A DNA stretch of 64,000 nt from assembly GCF_914767665.1 (NCBI RefSeq), contig NC_059501.1, forward strand, positions 55,552,798 to 55,616,797. Reading direction: 5' to 3'. Shown piece by piece: positions 1 to 12,488 of the stretch (positions are counted from its first letter, which is position 1; each line of letters starts with the position of its first letter). A program made the position numbers and the translations under genes. Under the pieces are notes generated by a model. That model ran no database searches. It was not told where the DNA came from and worked only from the letters and a program-made list of their open reading frames with translations. This DNA comes from Harmonia axyridis (Eukaryota; Arthropoda; Insecta; Coleoptera; Coccinellidae).

Positions 1-454
1 AGAACTTTTACCAATCTAACACCTCGCCATTTCAATTGAAACGTTAGTATACACATCTGAAAAAATCATAAACCACAATCAAATGCTCGAAGAAACAAAC
101 ATCCGCAAGTTCAATAATCAGTTAATAAACATTGATTGGAGTACATGATGACTACCAACTTGGCTCAATTTATTTCATTTCAATATTTGCAATGAAATTT
201 TCGGTAAGAAAAAATTCAACGCAGAATTGTATGGAGTGTTCGTTATGCATTTTTAACGACATGTGTTTGACCAGAAACCTCTCCGACACTGGTGCAGATC
301 ATTGTATGATAGCATTTACTATTTAGGGTTATCCAATCGGATTGATCCTAGTGTCCAAGTGATAGGTGGAATGTGCGATATCCTCTCAAATAGTTCCAGT
401 TTAATTTTTGTTTTCTTCTCAGTCTCTATTTGTGCAATATTTATTTTCAACACC
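1..454. other. 5' flank of hydrolase gene A
   Basis: No gene is recognised here. The short open frames are AT-rich and resemble nothing I know. The last 120 bases before the ATG at 455 share a short block (AGGTTATCCAAT-like, near 327) with the region upstream of the paralogous gene B (near 16048), which fits a duplicated promoter or 5' UTR. No TATA box or initiator could be assigned with confidence. Confidence 0.3.
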
Positions 455-3400
455 ATGGACGAGAAGCAGGCGATATTTGATTATAGACTAGTTGAAGAGG
501 AAAAAAAGATATTATCTGGTAATGACCTTCACGATTCTATTTAATAGTACCCACTTCAAATAATGCATTCATTATTTGAATGAATTTTTGAATAATCTTA
601 AACTTTCAATAAAACTTAATGAGTTTTTTGTTCCATATTGCTTACGAAATATTCGTATATTATATTTATTTTCAGAAATGAATAGAATACATTATCTGCA
701 TTGATCTGCTTGAAGTTGACACCTGTGGAAAATAATAAACCAAAAGACTTTTTTTCGCATGAATAATGAAAATTTCTATATCGTGTGGACGTATCTATTT
801 TGAACTCCATATCAATAAATAAATCATATAAATCAAAATAATAAGTCTCTCTTAAAAACGGAACATATAATTTGAATTCCTTCTTCAACTATTTTATATC
901 AGTTGTGTTAATAGTCCCTTGGATGAGTCATATTTATTTATGTTTAAAAAGAAATCCTAACAGGGGAAACCCAAAGAGAATAAGGAATAATTGTGGAAAT
1001 TATTCAGATGTAATAAGTAGCTTTTAAATTTTTTCAACATAATTTGAATCAAATAATTACAAAAATTTAGTTCTCTTATCATTCATCAATATGTTTTGAT
1101 AACCATAAAGTCAAGGATACCTATATGATAAAAGTAAGGAATCGTTGAAATGGTGAGACTTTTTATAGATTGCACCCATATTTTAACCATTTTTGAGCGT
1201 CTGTCCTACTTAAATGAGTCTATATCATTTCTTTGAATTATTTTTGACAATGACGCTCATGCAGAATTACAGTTTTTATATAGAATTACACCTTCTTCAA
1301 ATTTTCACCGAAAATAATTTTTGAAATATTTTGAATTGTTTTTGGGAATGACGTTTTCATGCAGATTACACCTTTTTCAAATCTCAAAAAAATATTCAAT
1401 TTTTCGAATGTTTTTCGAGAATGACATTTTTATACAGAATTACAATTTTGATGACGAATCATACCTTTTCAAATTCTTGAAAAAAAGAATTATTCAATTT
1501 TTTAAATTATTTTTGAGAAAGACGTGATCAATCTTTAGATTTCAGATATTTCTAAGCGTAAATGTACTTAGAGATTACCATTTTTATAACGTTTCTTTGT
1601 GAATTCTTGAATAATAATAAAGTGAAAAATGATGAAATGGTGACAATTATAATAAGAAAGTGAGAAATAATTGTAATAAAGAAGTGAAATATACGAGGTG
1701 GTATTTCTGTAAAAATTTAGTTTTCTAAAAATAGATCCAAAATAATATATTTATTTTCAAATTAAATTTTTTTTATCAAAATTTTTCGCTGCAATTTTAT
1801 TAATTCTTTTCTATATACCATTTAATTATTACATGTTTGTTTCAATCAACTTTCAATATATTTGAATATTATTTAGTTAATAATATTTTCTATCAGAAAT
1901 AAGTTTTAATATCAAAAACTAATTGCACTCGATTATCTCAATATTTTCATCTTGACACTTATCATTTTTTAATTTATTTTATATTTTTTCAATCTCACCT
2001 GTTTGGTAATCATAATTCCCTAAAAACTATTCAAATAAATTTGTCTACATTTTTATCTCTAAATTTTTCTTCAACTAAAACTTATGAAACAAACTGAGAT
2101 AAATTTCATTTGATTTTATGTTGTATTTCCATTCGAAATTTTATTAAATTATTGGATTTTTGTATTTCGATATAAGTATTATCTATAACACTAGGTATCA
2201 TAATATTTGGAACATAATGTCCAGCTTGAAATATGAACGATTATTTTTCAAGATATATGAGCAATAAACAAAATTTGTTGAATCACTGACTATGTTGAAT
2301 AGTAAAGATATTGAACATTTTAGCTCTCTAGTTAATAACCGTACCCTAGATATTCTTATGAGAACTGTGAGATTGATATAATTTTGTATTGAAAGTTAAT
2401 GTCTTTTGGAACAATGAATGAATCAATTACTATTATATTGATTTGTTTCTTATTCTTAGATATCATTTTCAGTCATTCCATCCTATAAGAGTGAATTCGT
2501 ACCAATAGAAACTAGTTTTGGAACAGATGAAAAAATTTGGACAATATCAGTAAATACAGAATCTCCAAAAACTCCTATTGTATTGCTGCATGGTTTTGTT
2601 GCATCCGTTGGGTTCTGGTGTTTGAATTTCGAGGCTCTCTCTCGAGACAGACCCCTATATGCCATCGATCTCCTCGGTGAGTCATAGTGTATTTTTTTCT
2701 GGTTTTTGACGACTATGTATTGGAACAAAGCATATCAGTCTATAGTGTATATGTATAGTTGTGAAGAACTTTGATCGATTCGAAAATTTAAGGCTCCAAA
2801 AAACTGTCGTTTTTCAGTCTTTAAAAAAAAAGTGGAAATATAATCATTGAATTTTTATTAAAATGAACTAATTATTTACCAAATTCAATGTTTTTAGGAT
2901 TTGGTCGTTCTTCCAGACCTCATTTTAGCACTGACAACTTGGAGGCTGAGAAGCAAATGATTGAGGCCATCGAAGCATGGAGAAAACAAATGAAAATAGA
3001 AAAAATGATACTATTGGGACACAGTATGGGAGCATATTTATCAGGTCTTTATTCCATGGACTATCCAGAAAGAATTCAGCACTTAATTCTGGCAGACCAA
3101 TGGGGCTATACGGATAAATATGAGGACCCACCACTCATTCTGAGAATTCTCACACTCATATTTTATAAATTCAATCCTGTTGGCTTCGTACGATCGATGG
3201 GACATAGTTGGGGTAAACATTTTTCTCATTATATTGGAAATTTGGTAAAGAGTTCATTATTTTAGGTCCATATTTCCTACAAAAAACTAGACGTGATATA
3301 TTTGGCAAGATAGGGGATAGATTGAATGATCCCTCAATATTACCGACGTATTTCTATTACTGCAATGCTGCAAAGGAGCCCACGTAAGCATCTTGGGTTA

Positions 3401-6400
3401 CTTTTTTCTCGAACTATTTATAAGATGAATATGTTAATGGAAACGTCTTATGATCTTGAAATAATGCGTACACGCAAATATCTACCGGGAGAACCTATGC
3501 ATGTAAATATATTTTACTTGCTATTCTACCGATAAATCTTTCGAACTCGATAGTAACATTGATTTATTCATATTTCTACTCTTCAAATATGATCACGGTG
3601 TATGCAATTGCATAATTTAATTTATTATTTTTTGGTAAATCATTAGATCCAATTTGAAGTATCTAAATTGCTGTTCGTGGAAGAAAAACTTTCGTAGATA
3701 CCATTTTCAAAATTTATGATCGATTTTAGATTGAAACGGTATGGATAAGAATGTGAATATGGGGTTTCAGGTAAAACGGCCTTATATCTCCAAGAAAAAT
3801 TTGGATTTGAGTTTATCATTTGGTTGCGTTGTGAAACATTATGATGTCTGACTAGTTTTTTCTCCATTCATGTACAACAGCTCATGTATGTTGTCAGTAG
3901 AATAACAGTCTTACTTCTTTTTGGAACCAGAGTGCTTTGTTAATTTTGAACAAAAATCAAGGAGTTCAAACTTTTTCCTTCTGTTTTTACTAGCTACTTT
4001 GCTATATCCAGTATATTCTTCCTCATTATTCCGATCATAGTTAGCTCAGGTTCTAACAATTTTTTTACAACCTTTCAGACTAATCTTTCCAGCTACGCTT
4101 AAGTCAGTGGAACTTCTCTTTCTTACATAGCTCTATTTGTGTAATTACATGTATGAAAACGAGTAACTAACTCATAAAGCAAGGTGTAGGAGTGGCATGT
4201 GGCTGAGGTCAAAATAATAAGAAAAATGCCTTTAAAAATATGTGAGCGAGATATTCGTTTCTGAGATAAAGTGTCAAAATTGAATTTTCTTTCTGAAAAT
4301 AAATATAAAATAATTGTGATACTCGAGTAATTTTGATATACAGGGTGGCCATTTGAAAACGAAACAGACGAGATTACAGACGAAATAAAGTTTTTCGATA
4401 GAAATGCTCGGACAGGTCGATTTCTGTTTCGAGGGGGACAACTTAAGATGTAGGTTACGGACGCATAGCGCTTCAACCCTTGCTGCTACAACTCCCACCC
4501 CCAATTTTTGAATAGGGAAGATGGGGTGAGTGATACCTCAATTTAAAGGTATTTTTATACTGATTTCAGCACAGTAATTGTTTTTTCATTTTATGCATTA
4601 GTTCTCGAAATATTCATGCGTTAGTTAGTTAGGAAGGAAGCCACAGTCATGGTTGTTTTGAAGCTCAAAATGTCGATTTTCACAAAACACTACAAGTGCC
4701 ATGAAAACACCACTTCATTTTCAAATACTTAGTTAAGAATATTTCGAGAACTAATGCATAAAATGAAAAAACAATTACTGTGCTGAAATCAGTATAAAAA
4801 TACCTTTAAATTGAGGTATCACTCACCCCATCTTCCCTATTCAAAAATTGGGGGTGGGGGTTGTAGCAGCAAGGGTTGAAGCGCTATGCGTCCGTAACCT
4901 ACATCTTAAGTTGTCCTCCTCGAAACAGAAATCGACCTGTCCGAGCATTTCTATCGAAAAACTTTATTTCGTCTCTAATCTCGTCTGTTTCGTTTTCAAA
5001 TGGCCACCCTGTATATCAAAATTACTCGAATATTCTAGAGGACTATCAATCCATTATAAAATAAAATTTGATGTTAGTTTATCTCTTTCTTGAGGATGGC
5101 ATTACCTAGGTGTCTTGTCTGTCATTCAAAAGGACATAACTTTTTGGTACGTACCTACCTGTATCACGTTATCTGGTAGAATCATTGCAATTTCTAACAT
5201 TTTAGAGTAAGAAAGATATTCTTGATGGGTGTAGTTGCGGGCAACTGTTATTGTTTTTCGAAATAATCGATGTGAATGAGTTCAAACGACAATTTTCAAA
5301 TTGAAAATTTAATTAATTTTGGAAATTATTGAATTTCTGAACTTTTTCTGGACGGTTGTTTCGCACTATTACCTATTGCACCTACCCTGGACGTCAAGGT
5401 CACCGGGCTGAACTCCACTTGACTTTTTTGGGTGAGATTACTTTGCTCAAAAAATTCACATGAGAAGCCTGAAAATTAAGAGGAGCTGAGAATAAAAATA
5501 TTCGACATAGCAAGCCGTGTTGCCGAATGTGAGGGCGGATTTTTATGATCTCTCTGTTGTTACGAGACTTAAGGAGAACGTTTTTTTATTTCTTTTTCAT
5601 GCTGAAGGTTAATTAGTAGCTAGAATTTTCATTTCGCTGTATTATCGTATCGTCGTATACAACAGTAATCAACACGGTCGAATTACGATTATGAAATCAC
5701 CGTGAAAACATCGTAAAATAAAGATATGAGACTATATAGTTATTATTTCCTACAAAATATCAACTCAGAATTCAGATAATTCAGGCCAAATCATTTCAGA
5801 AAGTGATGCTGAACAGAAAGGTGAACCACCCAAACTCAAGAATCTAAGACTTTTGAAGAATCCAAAAATAATTCAAGTTCATTACTTCGTGAATAATGAA
5901 TCAACTTTGAAAATTCTAACTGGGTTGTGTACAGAACATAAACGACTTTCAAACTAAATCACCACTCGACATCTCTTCCCTATTCAAAAAATCTTGGGGG
6001 ATCCTAATGCTACCTTCATGGTGTGTTTTTTCGGAAAAAACTTGTGACGGAAATTCGTCCTCCTCAAAACAGAAGTTGATCTATTTCTTTAAATCTTCGA
6101 AAATTCTTCGTTTCGGATATCTGGGGGGTTTGTTGGGACTCCCTGCATAACCTAATCTTCAATGGACTTCAAAAAAAAAAAAAGAAACTATGAAATAGAA
6201 GGAAAAAGGATGACACTATTTTGAAATACCAAAAAACCTACAAAACTCTGCATCGTGTACCCGTCCCCTATTACGTATGCATTCAAAAAGGGTCATTTCA
6301 TGTTTTAATAAAAATAATAAAGAGAGTTTATTATTTTGTTTTGTTAGATACTTTATACAACTATCTAACAACTCTAAAAAAACTGTGAGTTATTTACACT

Positions 6401-9400
6401 GAGAGGTGCTAACTGTATACAGCTGTATATAACTGGTTAAGTGTTGTTCGTACTCGTGCAGCCATAGAAGAAGCCTTTGATTCCGGTATCCACGCAGTAC
6501 GAATACTATGATTCGATTCCTCTTCTAAATTCAAAGGCGATGGTTCATCGTAGTTCATCGACCAATCTCATAACTATTAAAAAATGTATGCATATGTTGA
6601 CAATTTGATTTTATTAATTAAAATTCGTTCAGAAACTACAGTTTTCACACTGAAATAAACGCCAAGCGAAACATTCTAAATGAAAATTGACCAGTTACAG
6701 CGTTTTGGGGAAAAACACATTTGAAGTAGTAGGTATTCGGCTGGACCATTTCATATCAGCCACCCTGTATAACTTAATTCGATGCTACTAGACATTTTCT
6801 GAAACTGATTTCTCAAGTGAATCATTTTGTTTTAGTGGCGAAAAGGCATTCTTCAGTATGGTCCTCGGAGTTGGATGGGCAAAATGTCCATTGATCAAAA
6901 GAATACACAAACTGGACAAAAAAATTTCCATCACCTTTTTATATGGTTCACATACTTGGCTGGATAGCGAAATAGGTCCTAGAGTAAAAGAAATGAGGCC
7001 AGACTCCTTTGTAGAAGTTCACGTAAGTATACAAAATATTTATATTTATTCAATTCAATCAATTCGAGACTAGCAGTGCTATTTATATGACCACCATCCG
7101 TATGAAATACGAAAGTTGGCAGGCCAATTTAGAAAATGAATAAAAAATGAGAAACAGAAAGAAACCATGAAATACTTCATTATTTTCTACTACTCAGTAA
7201 GTCATTGAGAGTTTCCATTCATAATATGTAAGAGGTATTTCTGACCAACATAGTAACAGTAACAGAAAACATGTTAATGTCCTTAAAAAAAATTGTGTAG
7301 CAAATATAAAATCATTCACAACGTCCCTTAACTTAACTATTGATTTCATTTATTAAAACCGGCCATCCACTAGGTTCCTTTTTCGAGCATTCGCAGCCGG
7401 TTTCCAGGGTAGCAGTCATGTTCAGTCTTTGATTCAACGTCAGGCTCCCGAGTCCAGCGATGGCCGACTGTAAATCGACTGGAAGTCGGCTCCGAATGCT
7501 CGAAAAAGGAGCCTCGAAAGTGGGCGCCTTAAAACTTCAGTTTGTAACACTAGCCTGTTAACTTTTATGATAATGGTCTTAGAAAATCTAAGAATAAGTT
7601 GTACTATATATATGAACCATACAATAAAGTCCTCAATGGTATGAAAAGAATCAATGACACATTGAATCCCTCGAAGTTAATTTGTCATAAAAAAGTAAAG
7701 AATTATTGTAGAGAAATAAAATGTAGGATTATCTGAAATAACATCTACACATGAAAAATGGACAAATGCATGTTCGTTACCTCAGAGAATTGGTTCGGTG
7801 AGCGAACAACTTAGAAGAGGGCAGAGTAACGAATCGGCTTAAGTACGGACCTGGCGTAAATTAAGTATTTGCCATACAAGCACGTGTTTCAAAAAATTAT
7901 CAATTTTACTATCTACAAATTGCAATTCTAGCATCTATTATCTTCCAGGAAGCGATCAGGTTATAGTTATGCAGATGGTAACAACGGTAACAAAAAAAGA
8001 TCTCTGTATCAGTCTTTAGATTATAAATTCGTAAACAATACATGTATGCATACAATTCTAGTAAATGGTATATCGTTGAAATTATATGAAGTGACTAATA
8101 ATTGAATAATTTCTTTTGTAGCGCTCAGTTCTAGAACACACTGCTATACGAAGTCTGTGATTTTCAAATGTTGATGTTCGATCTTCTCAATATTTCGAAG
8201 ATTTCCCTCCTTTAATAAAGGAAACATTAAATTCGGAAATACAAATTTATAAATAAATGACATCAAAAAAAGTACACGATGAAGAACCGTTTCACCGACT
8301 TTTCCAAAAAAAAATATTTTTTTCGGCAACCGTCCGGGAAGTACTCACTTCCCGGACGCTTTTTCTCTGAGAAAGTAGCATTTCCCGGCCTAGTCTGGAA
8401 AGTACGTACTTCCCGGACTAGGCCGGAAAAGAATCATAGAATCCATAGCAACCGAGATAACGGCTGACAGTTCATATGAAATTAGTTGTAAAAAATTTGC
8501 ATGTTTTTTGATCGCAATCGCAATAAAATATGGAAAGCAGCAGCGATAGTGTTACTTTACATGGTTGCCGAAAAAATATTGTACGCAACACGCCCGAAAA
8601 TGGTTTTTTTGGACTCACAGACTTCCAGGACTCGCTTACGCTCGTCCTGGAATTTTGTCCATTCGTCCAAAAAAACCCTATTTTCCGGACTTGTTACGTA
8701 AATTACTATTCTTTCATTTATATTATTTTATGTTGCATAATGACGGTAGTGACAGATCATCCTCGTAGAAAGCTTTTTCGGAGTTTTAAAATTAAAAACT
8801 GTCATCAAATAATAATTATCCATTATTCAATTCTCTCGTTTTTATATTATGTGGTCTACAATAAGCTCATAAATGTATGAGCGCTCAAAAGCTCCTGATC
8901 CTGATAGCAAGTCAGTTCATTTCTATATTTTTTTAAATGTATTCACCGTACCACAAAAAAATCATATATTGCGCTATCGAAAGAACGAGAATATTACAAG
9001 CTCTACGGGAGACAGTCATCCAGATTTATGAAGCCGTCTAAATAAATACGTGTGGAAATAAATAACAATAACATCAAATTAGATCTACGAATTGATTCTG
9101 AATTCCTATTGAATTAATTATTATTACATATAAGGGAGGAGTTCTGTGCTATTATTTTATTTTTTATTTTCAATAATGAACTTTGGCGAATATTATACCT
9201 ATAATATAAAATCCATTATCGGTTTTATACAGAAAATATTATAAAATAATATTTAGTGTAGATCCTAGAATGAGTGGTTTAGTTGTATAAAGCTTTAGTC
9301 TAGATTGAATAATGTTCAATGTATATCTGTAAAGTTTAAAATATTTTCTTCTTCTGCTTGAGAAAACGATTACTAATCCATAATTTTTGCAGGAAGTGGA

Positions 9401-9509
9401 GAATTCAGGTCATCACATTTATTCAGAAAACGCTGATCAATTCAATGAATATGTTTTGAAAGCTTGCCAGTATGCTGACCAGAAAGATAGTTCACTGAAG
9501 CCCCAATGA
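455..9509 (+). CDS. ABHD4/ABHD5-like alpha/beta hydrolase, paralogue A (six exons)
   Basis: Exons by splice sites and homology: 455-518, 2473-2676, 2898-3212, 3266-3383, 6836-7022, 9393-9509, joined 334 aa. The family (human ABHD4 lyso-NAPE lipase; ABHD5/CGI-58 lipase co-activator; fly pummelig) acts on phospholipids or lipid-droplet metabolism. Seen: N-terminal KIWTISVNT strand, oxyanion-side LLHGF, FGRSSRP, nucleophile elbow GHSMGAY with Ser132, WGY after the next strand, Asp277 (TWLD) and His303 (GHHIYSE). ABHD5 has Asn at the nucleophile, so this copy looks catalytically competent like ABHD4. Odd points: HX4E in place of HX4D, ADQWGY in place of the usual VDPWGF, and GSH in place of GSD before the TWLD. 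Introns 4 and 5 hold foldback and hairpin repeats. The start is the first ATG in frame and gives the same 21-codon exon 1 as paralogue B. Activity on any given lipid is inference. Confidence 0.9.
1225..1530. repeat. degenerate tandem repeat in intron 1 of gene A
   Basis: About four diverged units, each with an AATGACG-like core followed by ATGCAGAATTACACC-like and TTCAAATT blocks (near 1248, 1346, 1420 and 1515). Spacing is irregular, roughly 73-97 bases. No coding content. Confidence 0.5.
4323..5029. mobile_element. foldback (long inverted repeat) element in intron 4 of gene A
   Basis: Two nearly identical arms of about 293 bases (4323-4615 and 4737-5029) in opposite orientation around a 121-base spacer. 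The inner terminal motif TACAGGGTGGCC lies near 4339 and its complement near 5010-5020, a terminus common in insect DNA transposons. No transposase coding sequence is seen in the spacer. Diverged single-arm relatives are at about 5975-6140 and 57975-58130. The arms differ at only a few positions, so the element or an arm-copying event is recent. Confidence 0.85.
5975..6140. repeat. diverged fragment related to the 4323-5029 foldback arm
   Basis: Shares the order of blocks CTTCCCTATTCAAAAA, CCTCCTCAAAACAGAA and TTGATCTATTTC with the right arm of the neighbouring foldback element, at much lower identity. Non-coding. Confidence 0.4.
7359..7530. mobile_element. short MITE with inverted repeats, intron 5 of gene A
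   Basis: About 172 bases. The outer 40-odd bases on the left (with CCTTTTTCGAGCATTCG) are repeated inverted on the right (with CGAATGCTCGAAAAAGG). TTAAAA flanks both sides, which fits a TTAA-type target duplication (piggyBac-like), though this family assignment is only an inference. Confidence 0.65.
8319..8710 (+). mobile_element. 392-bp hairpin-rich repeat, copy 1
   Basis: A 392-base unit that recurs in inverse orientation at 15502-15893 with the same length and only a few differences. It contains three strong internal hairpins: GTCCGGGAAGT...ACTTCCCGGAC near 8332-8357, a GGCCTAGTC...GACTAGGCC palindrome near 8386-8431, and TTCCAGGAC...GTCCTGGAA near 8621-8652. The superfamily is not recognised. 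Open frames through it are conserved between copies, but that is expected for recent copies and is not taken as evidence of coding. It lies in intron 5 of gene A. Confidence 0.75.
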
Positions 9510-9586
9510 CACAATTAACATACTAATTTTGAGATTAATTGACTAATTTGTTTGTATATCTTCATTATTGGAAAGCGAAGTTATGA

Positions 9587-9604
9587 AATAAACTATTCAA
9601 TAAA
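9587..9604 (+). terminator. polyadenylation signals of gene A
   Basis: Two AATAAA hexamers (9587-9592 and 9599-9604) about 80-95 bases after the TGA at 9507-9509. Confidence 0.7.
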
Positions 9605-10631
9605 AGACATGGAAATATAAAACTTTGTGTTTTCGGCTTAATATGAAAGCAATTAGATACCAAAATCTATCGCATTTCATAGCTCTTTAGAATGTTGTCC
9701 AGACATAGGTAGGTACTTTAGTCCAAATTTTTAATGTCTCCTTGAAAAAAGAAATGACTTCTCCGTTTAGATTGACTTTTCAGGTCATAAGGTAATTGCA
9801 TCTGATAATGCCCGGGTTTTCGAAATAAATTTTAGGAATAGTGTCAAGTTGTAAGACAAATAAACTGTTTCTATTCGAGAAGAAAGTATAGTACAGAAAC
9901 TAGGCACCAATTGCCAGTAACTTAGGGAAAAAATTCTGAAATCTTGTCAATAATCCTTAGGATCTAGGTCTCTGAGTAGTCTCGATGGTCCATAATCGAA
10001 CTACAAGGTTTAAGGCATTGTATTTTAGAAACCATATCTTGAAGAAGCAATGGCTATAAATTACTAATAAATTCGTGGCTTTAGAATAAAGAATTCATAT
10101 TAATCAGTATCGTGGCCCTCGTTAAGTTTTAGGAAATGTATGTATATAGGTACATATGATATATCTAGTATATTTTCTATTTTTAAATGCAACAAAATGT
10201 AGTTTTGTGCTGATTATTATTTATTTCAGTAAAACTCATCACAAAACGATAATAATCGGTCTTTTTCTTTAGTCTTAGCCTTTGGACCCTATTAGGTTCT
10301 TCAATCATGGTCTGGACCTTATTAAGTGTTCGCGAATAACAAACTACTTCTGGAGAGGAAAAGATGAATTTGCATTCATTAGTAATGATTCCATATTATA
10401 TTTTTAATATATCAGTGGAACAAGCTTTATTAGATACAAAATTTCATGACTAATGTTTAAATATGATTTCGGCCATGAATAACTGATCATGTCTTCAAAA
10501 CGCCGTACCCCTTATAAAGTCTGCTCCTTATTTTGACATGAAAAAATGGACCGCCTTATTTAGCACTTAGATATGTTCCAAGAAAACTAAAAAATTTGAA
10601 ATGAATAATCAATTATTTTGGTAACTAAGTG
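9605..10631. other. intergenic, nothing recognised
   Basis: AT-rich DNA between gene A and a hAT-like repeat. No open frame with recognisable content and no clear repeat structure was seen. Confidence 0.5.
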
Positions 10632-12488
10632 CAGGGCCGCCGCCAGGACCGACAAACCGGACATTTTGCCGGGGCACCAAATTATAGGGGCGCAAAGTCA
10701 GTTGATAAAACAATACATTAAAATGTTTTCTTAATAGTAACATATTAAATTTCCAAGAGCCCATTTTTTGAAAATCAAATAGGCGCTCTCAACTATAGTT
10801 ATGAAAATACAAATAGACCCTAAAATGCAACTTTAAGAACTACGTTGTCTCTTTACTATAAACATATATCGGGTGTCCCAAGGTGAGTGGCCTATTAGAT
10901 TATTATGGAAACTATTGATGGTGAAGATTTCAAATTTTGTGGATAGATATTTGGCCATGTAAGGTACATTTTTGAAATAATTTCACATTTCCAGTGTTGC
11001 CGGATGTACGACAATTTGGCAACAACTTTGTTATTTTAAATGGGACATCCGGTATTTCTATTTTTTTATGATACTCCATAAAATATTAAATCTATTCACT
11101 CTTACTTTTCCATCCCTATCTTTAACGGTTTTTGAGTTATTAATTATTTTCCTAAATTTTAGATCAAATTGGCGTATTACAAAAATGACTCTAGTTCGCT
11201 CAATATTTGAGATTTAAGTCAGAAATTTTGCAAGTCGCTAGATATTGATCTGATCTGTGTTACTGCTTTTGAATTATGGTTGTCAATAATACAGGACGGA
11301 CCAAAAAAAATCATCATTTGCCAAGTTACAAAATTGTAAAAAAGTCTATTTTTTCAAATTAGACACCTAGTATATTTTTCAATTTTCGGAATCAGTACAA
11401 CACACTCTACAATTTTTCTATTCACGTCCCTATACCTATCTCAACTGGAGTCCGAGTTATATGCGTTATATGTGTGTATCTTTCTTGAGCCATTATTTAT
11501 AGAAAAACCTCGGAACAAAACACCTGTTAGGCAATAATTGTTTATTTTGACATTTATGGATTGAACTGATTCATTGATATATCGATCTATGAACGACATA
11601 GAGAAAATAACAATACAAAAGAAATTAACGCTTATTGAATCAATGTGAAATCTAATAAACGCATATGTTCGGAACCCAGTTGAGATAGGTATAGGGACAT
11701 GAATAGAAAAATTGTAGAGTGTGTTCTACTGATTCCAAAAGTTGAAAAATATACTAGGTGTCCAATTTGAAAAATTAGACTTTTTTAAAATTTTGTAACT
11801 TGGTAAATGATGAATTTTTTTGGTCCGTCCTGTATTATTGACAACCATAATTCAAAAGCAGTGACACAGATCAGATCAATATCTAGCGACTTGCAAAATT
11901 TCTGACTTAAATCTCAAATATTGAGCGAACTAGAGTCATTTTTGTAATACGCCAATTTGATCTAAAATTTCGAAAAATAATTAATAACTCAAAAACCGTT
12001 AAAGATAGAGATGGAAAAGTAAGAGTGAATAGATTTAATATTTTATGGAGTATCATAAAAAAATAGAAATACCGGATGTCCCCTTTAAAATAACAAAGTT
12101 GTTGCCAAATTGTCGTACATCCGGCAACACTGGAAATGAGAAATTATTTCAAAAATGTACCTTACATGGCCAAATATCTATCCAGAAAATTTGGAATCTT
12201 CACCATCAATAGTTTCCATAATAATCTAATAGGCCACTCACCTTGGGACACCCGATATAACATCGTACTTTTAAACAATTCAGGGTGTTTTTTGATGAAA
12301 TCGACAAAAACTCCTTAAATTTGAAATAAAGGTGATTTTAAGTTGAAAAAGACGATTTCATATGACATTGGAATGATGCCTAAGAGGAATAACAGAGGCT
12401 CCCTCAAAGAAAATTCAGATAAATAAGGCAAAGAAGGGCGTCGAAATTTTATTTTGCTGGGGCGCCAAAATGGCTGGCGGCGGCCTTG
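10632..12488. mobile_element. hAT-type MITE, copy 1, split by a foldback element
   Basis: Ends are CAGGGCCGCCGCCAG on the left and, reversed, CAAGGCCGCCGCCAG on the right. Flanks ACTAAGTG and ATTTAGTG form an imperfect 8-bp target duplication, as in the hAT superfamily. Without the foldback insert (10865-12259) the body matches the complete copy at 61262-61758, including GATGAAATCGACAAAA and GGCGCCAAAAT near the right end. No transposase is present. Confidence 0.75.
10865..12259. mobile_element. large foldback element, arms about 600 bp
   Basis: Arms at about 10865-11465 and 11660-12259 are near-identical inverted copies; the spacer is about 194 bases. Termini read TATATCGGGTGTCCCAAGG and its complement. 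The spacer shows no recognisable coding sequence. It is inserted inside a hAT-type MITE whose two halves lie on either side, so it arrived later. Confidence 0.88.

Noticed and set aside
4323..5029. Considered as a candidate hairpin RNA (hpRNA/siRNA) locus rather than a transposon
   Set aside because: The TACAGGGTG termini and dispersed diverged relatives favour a mobile element; transcription cannot be judged from sequence alone.
4123..5093. Matching open frames on both strands (sharing MKRYASVTYILSCPPRNRNR)
   Set aside because: They are the same DNA read from the two arms of an inverted repeat, not two genes.
6470..6530. Possible tRNA because of GATTCGATTCCTC resembling a T-arm
   Set aside because: No A-box, acceptor stem or anticodon arm could be folded around it.
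8530..8880. Frame conserved between 8530 and 15682 (MESSSDSV..LHGCRKN)
   Set aside because: Conservation follows from two recent copies of the same 392-bp repeat; the frame overlaps hairpins and runs into different flanks.
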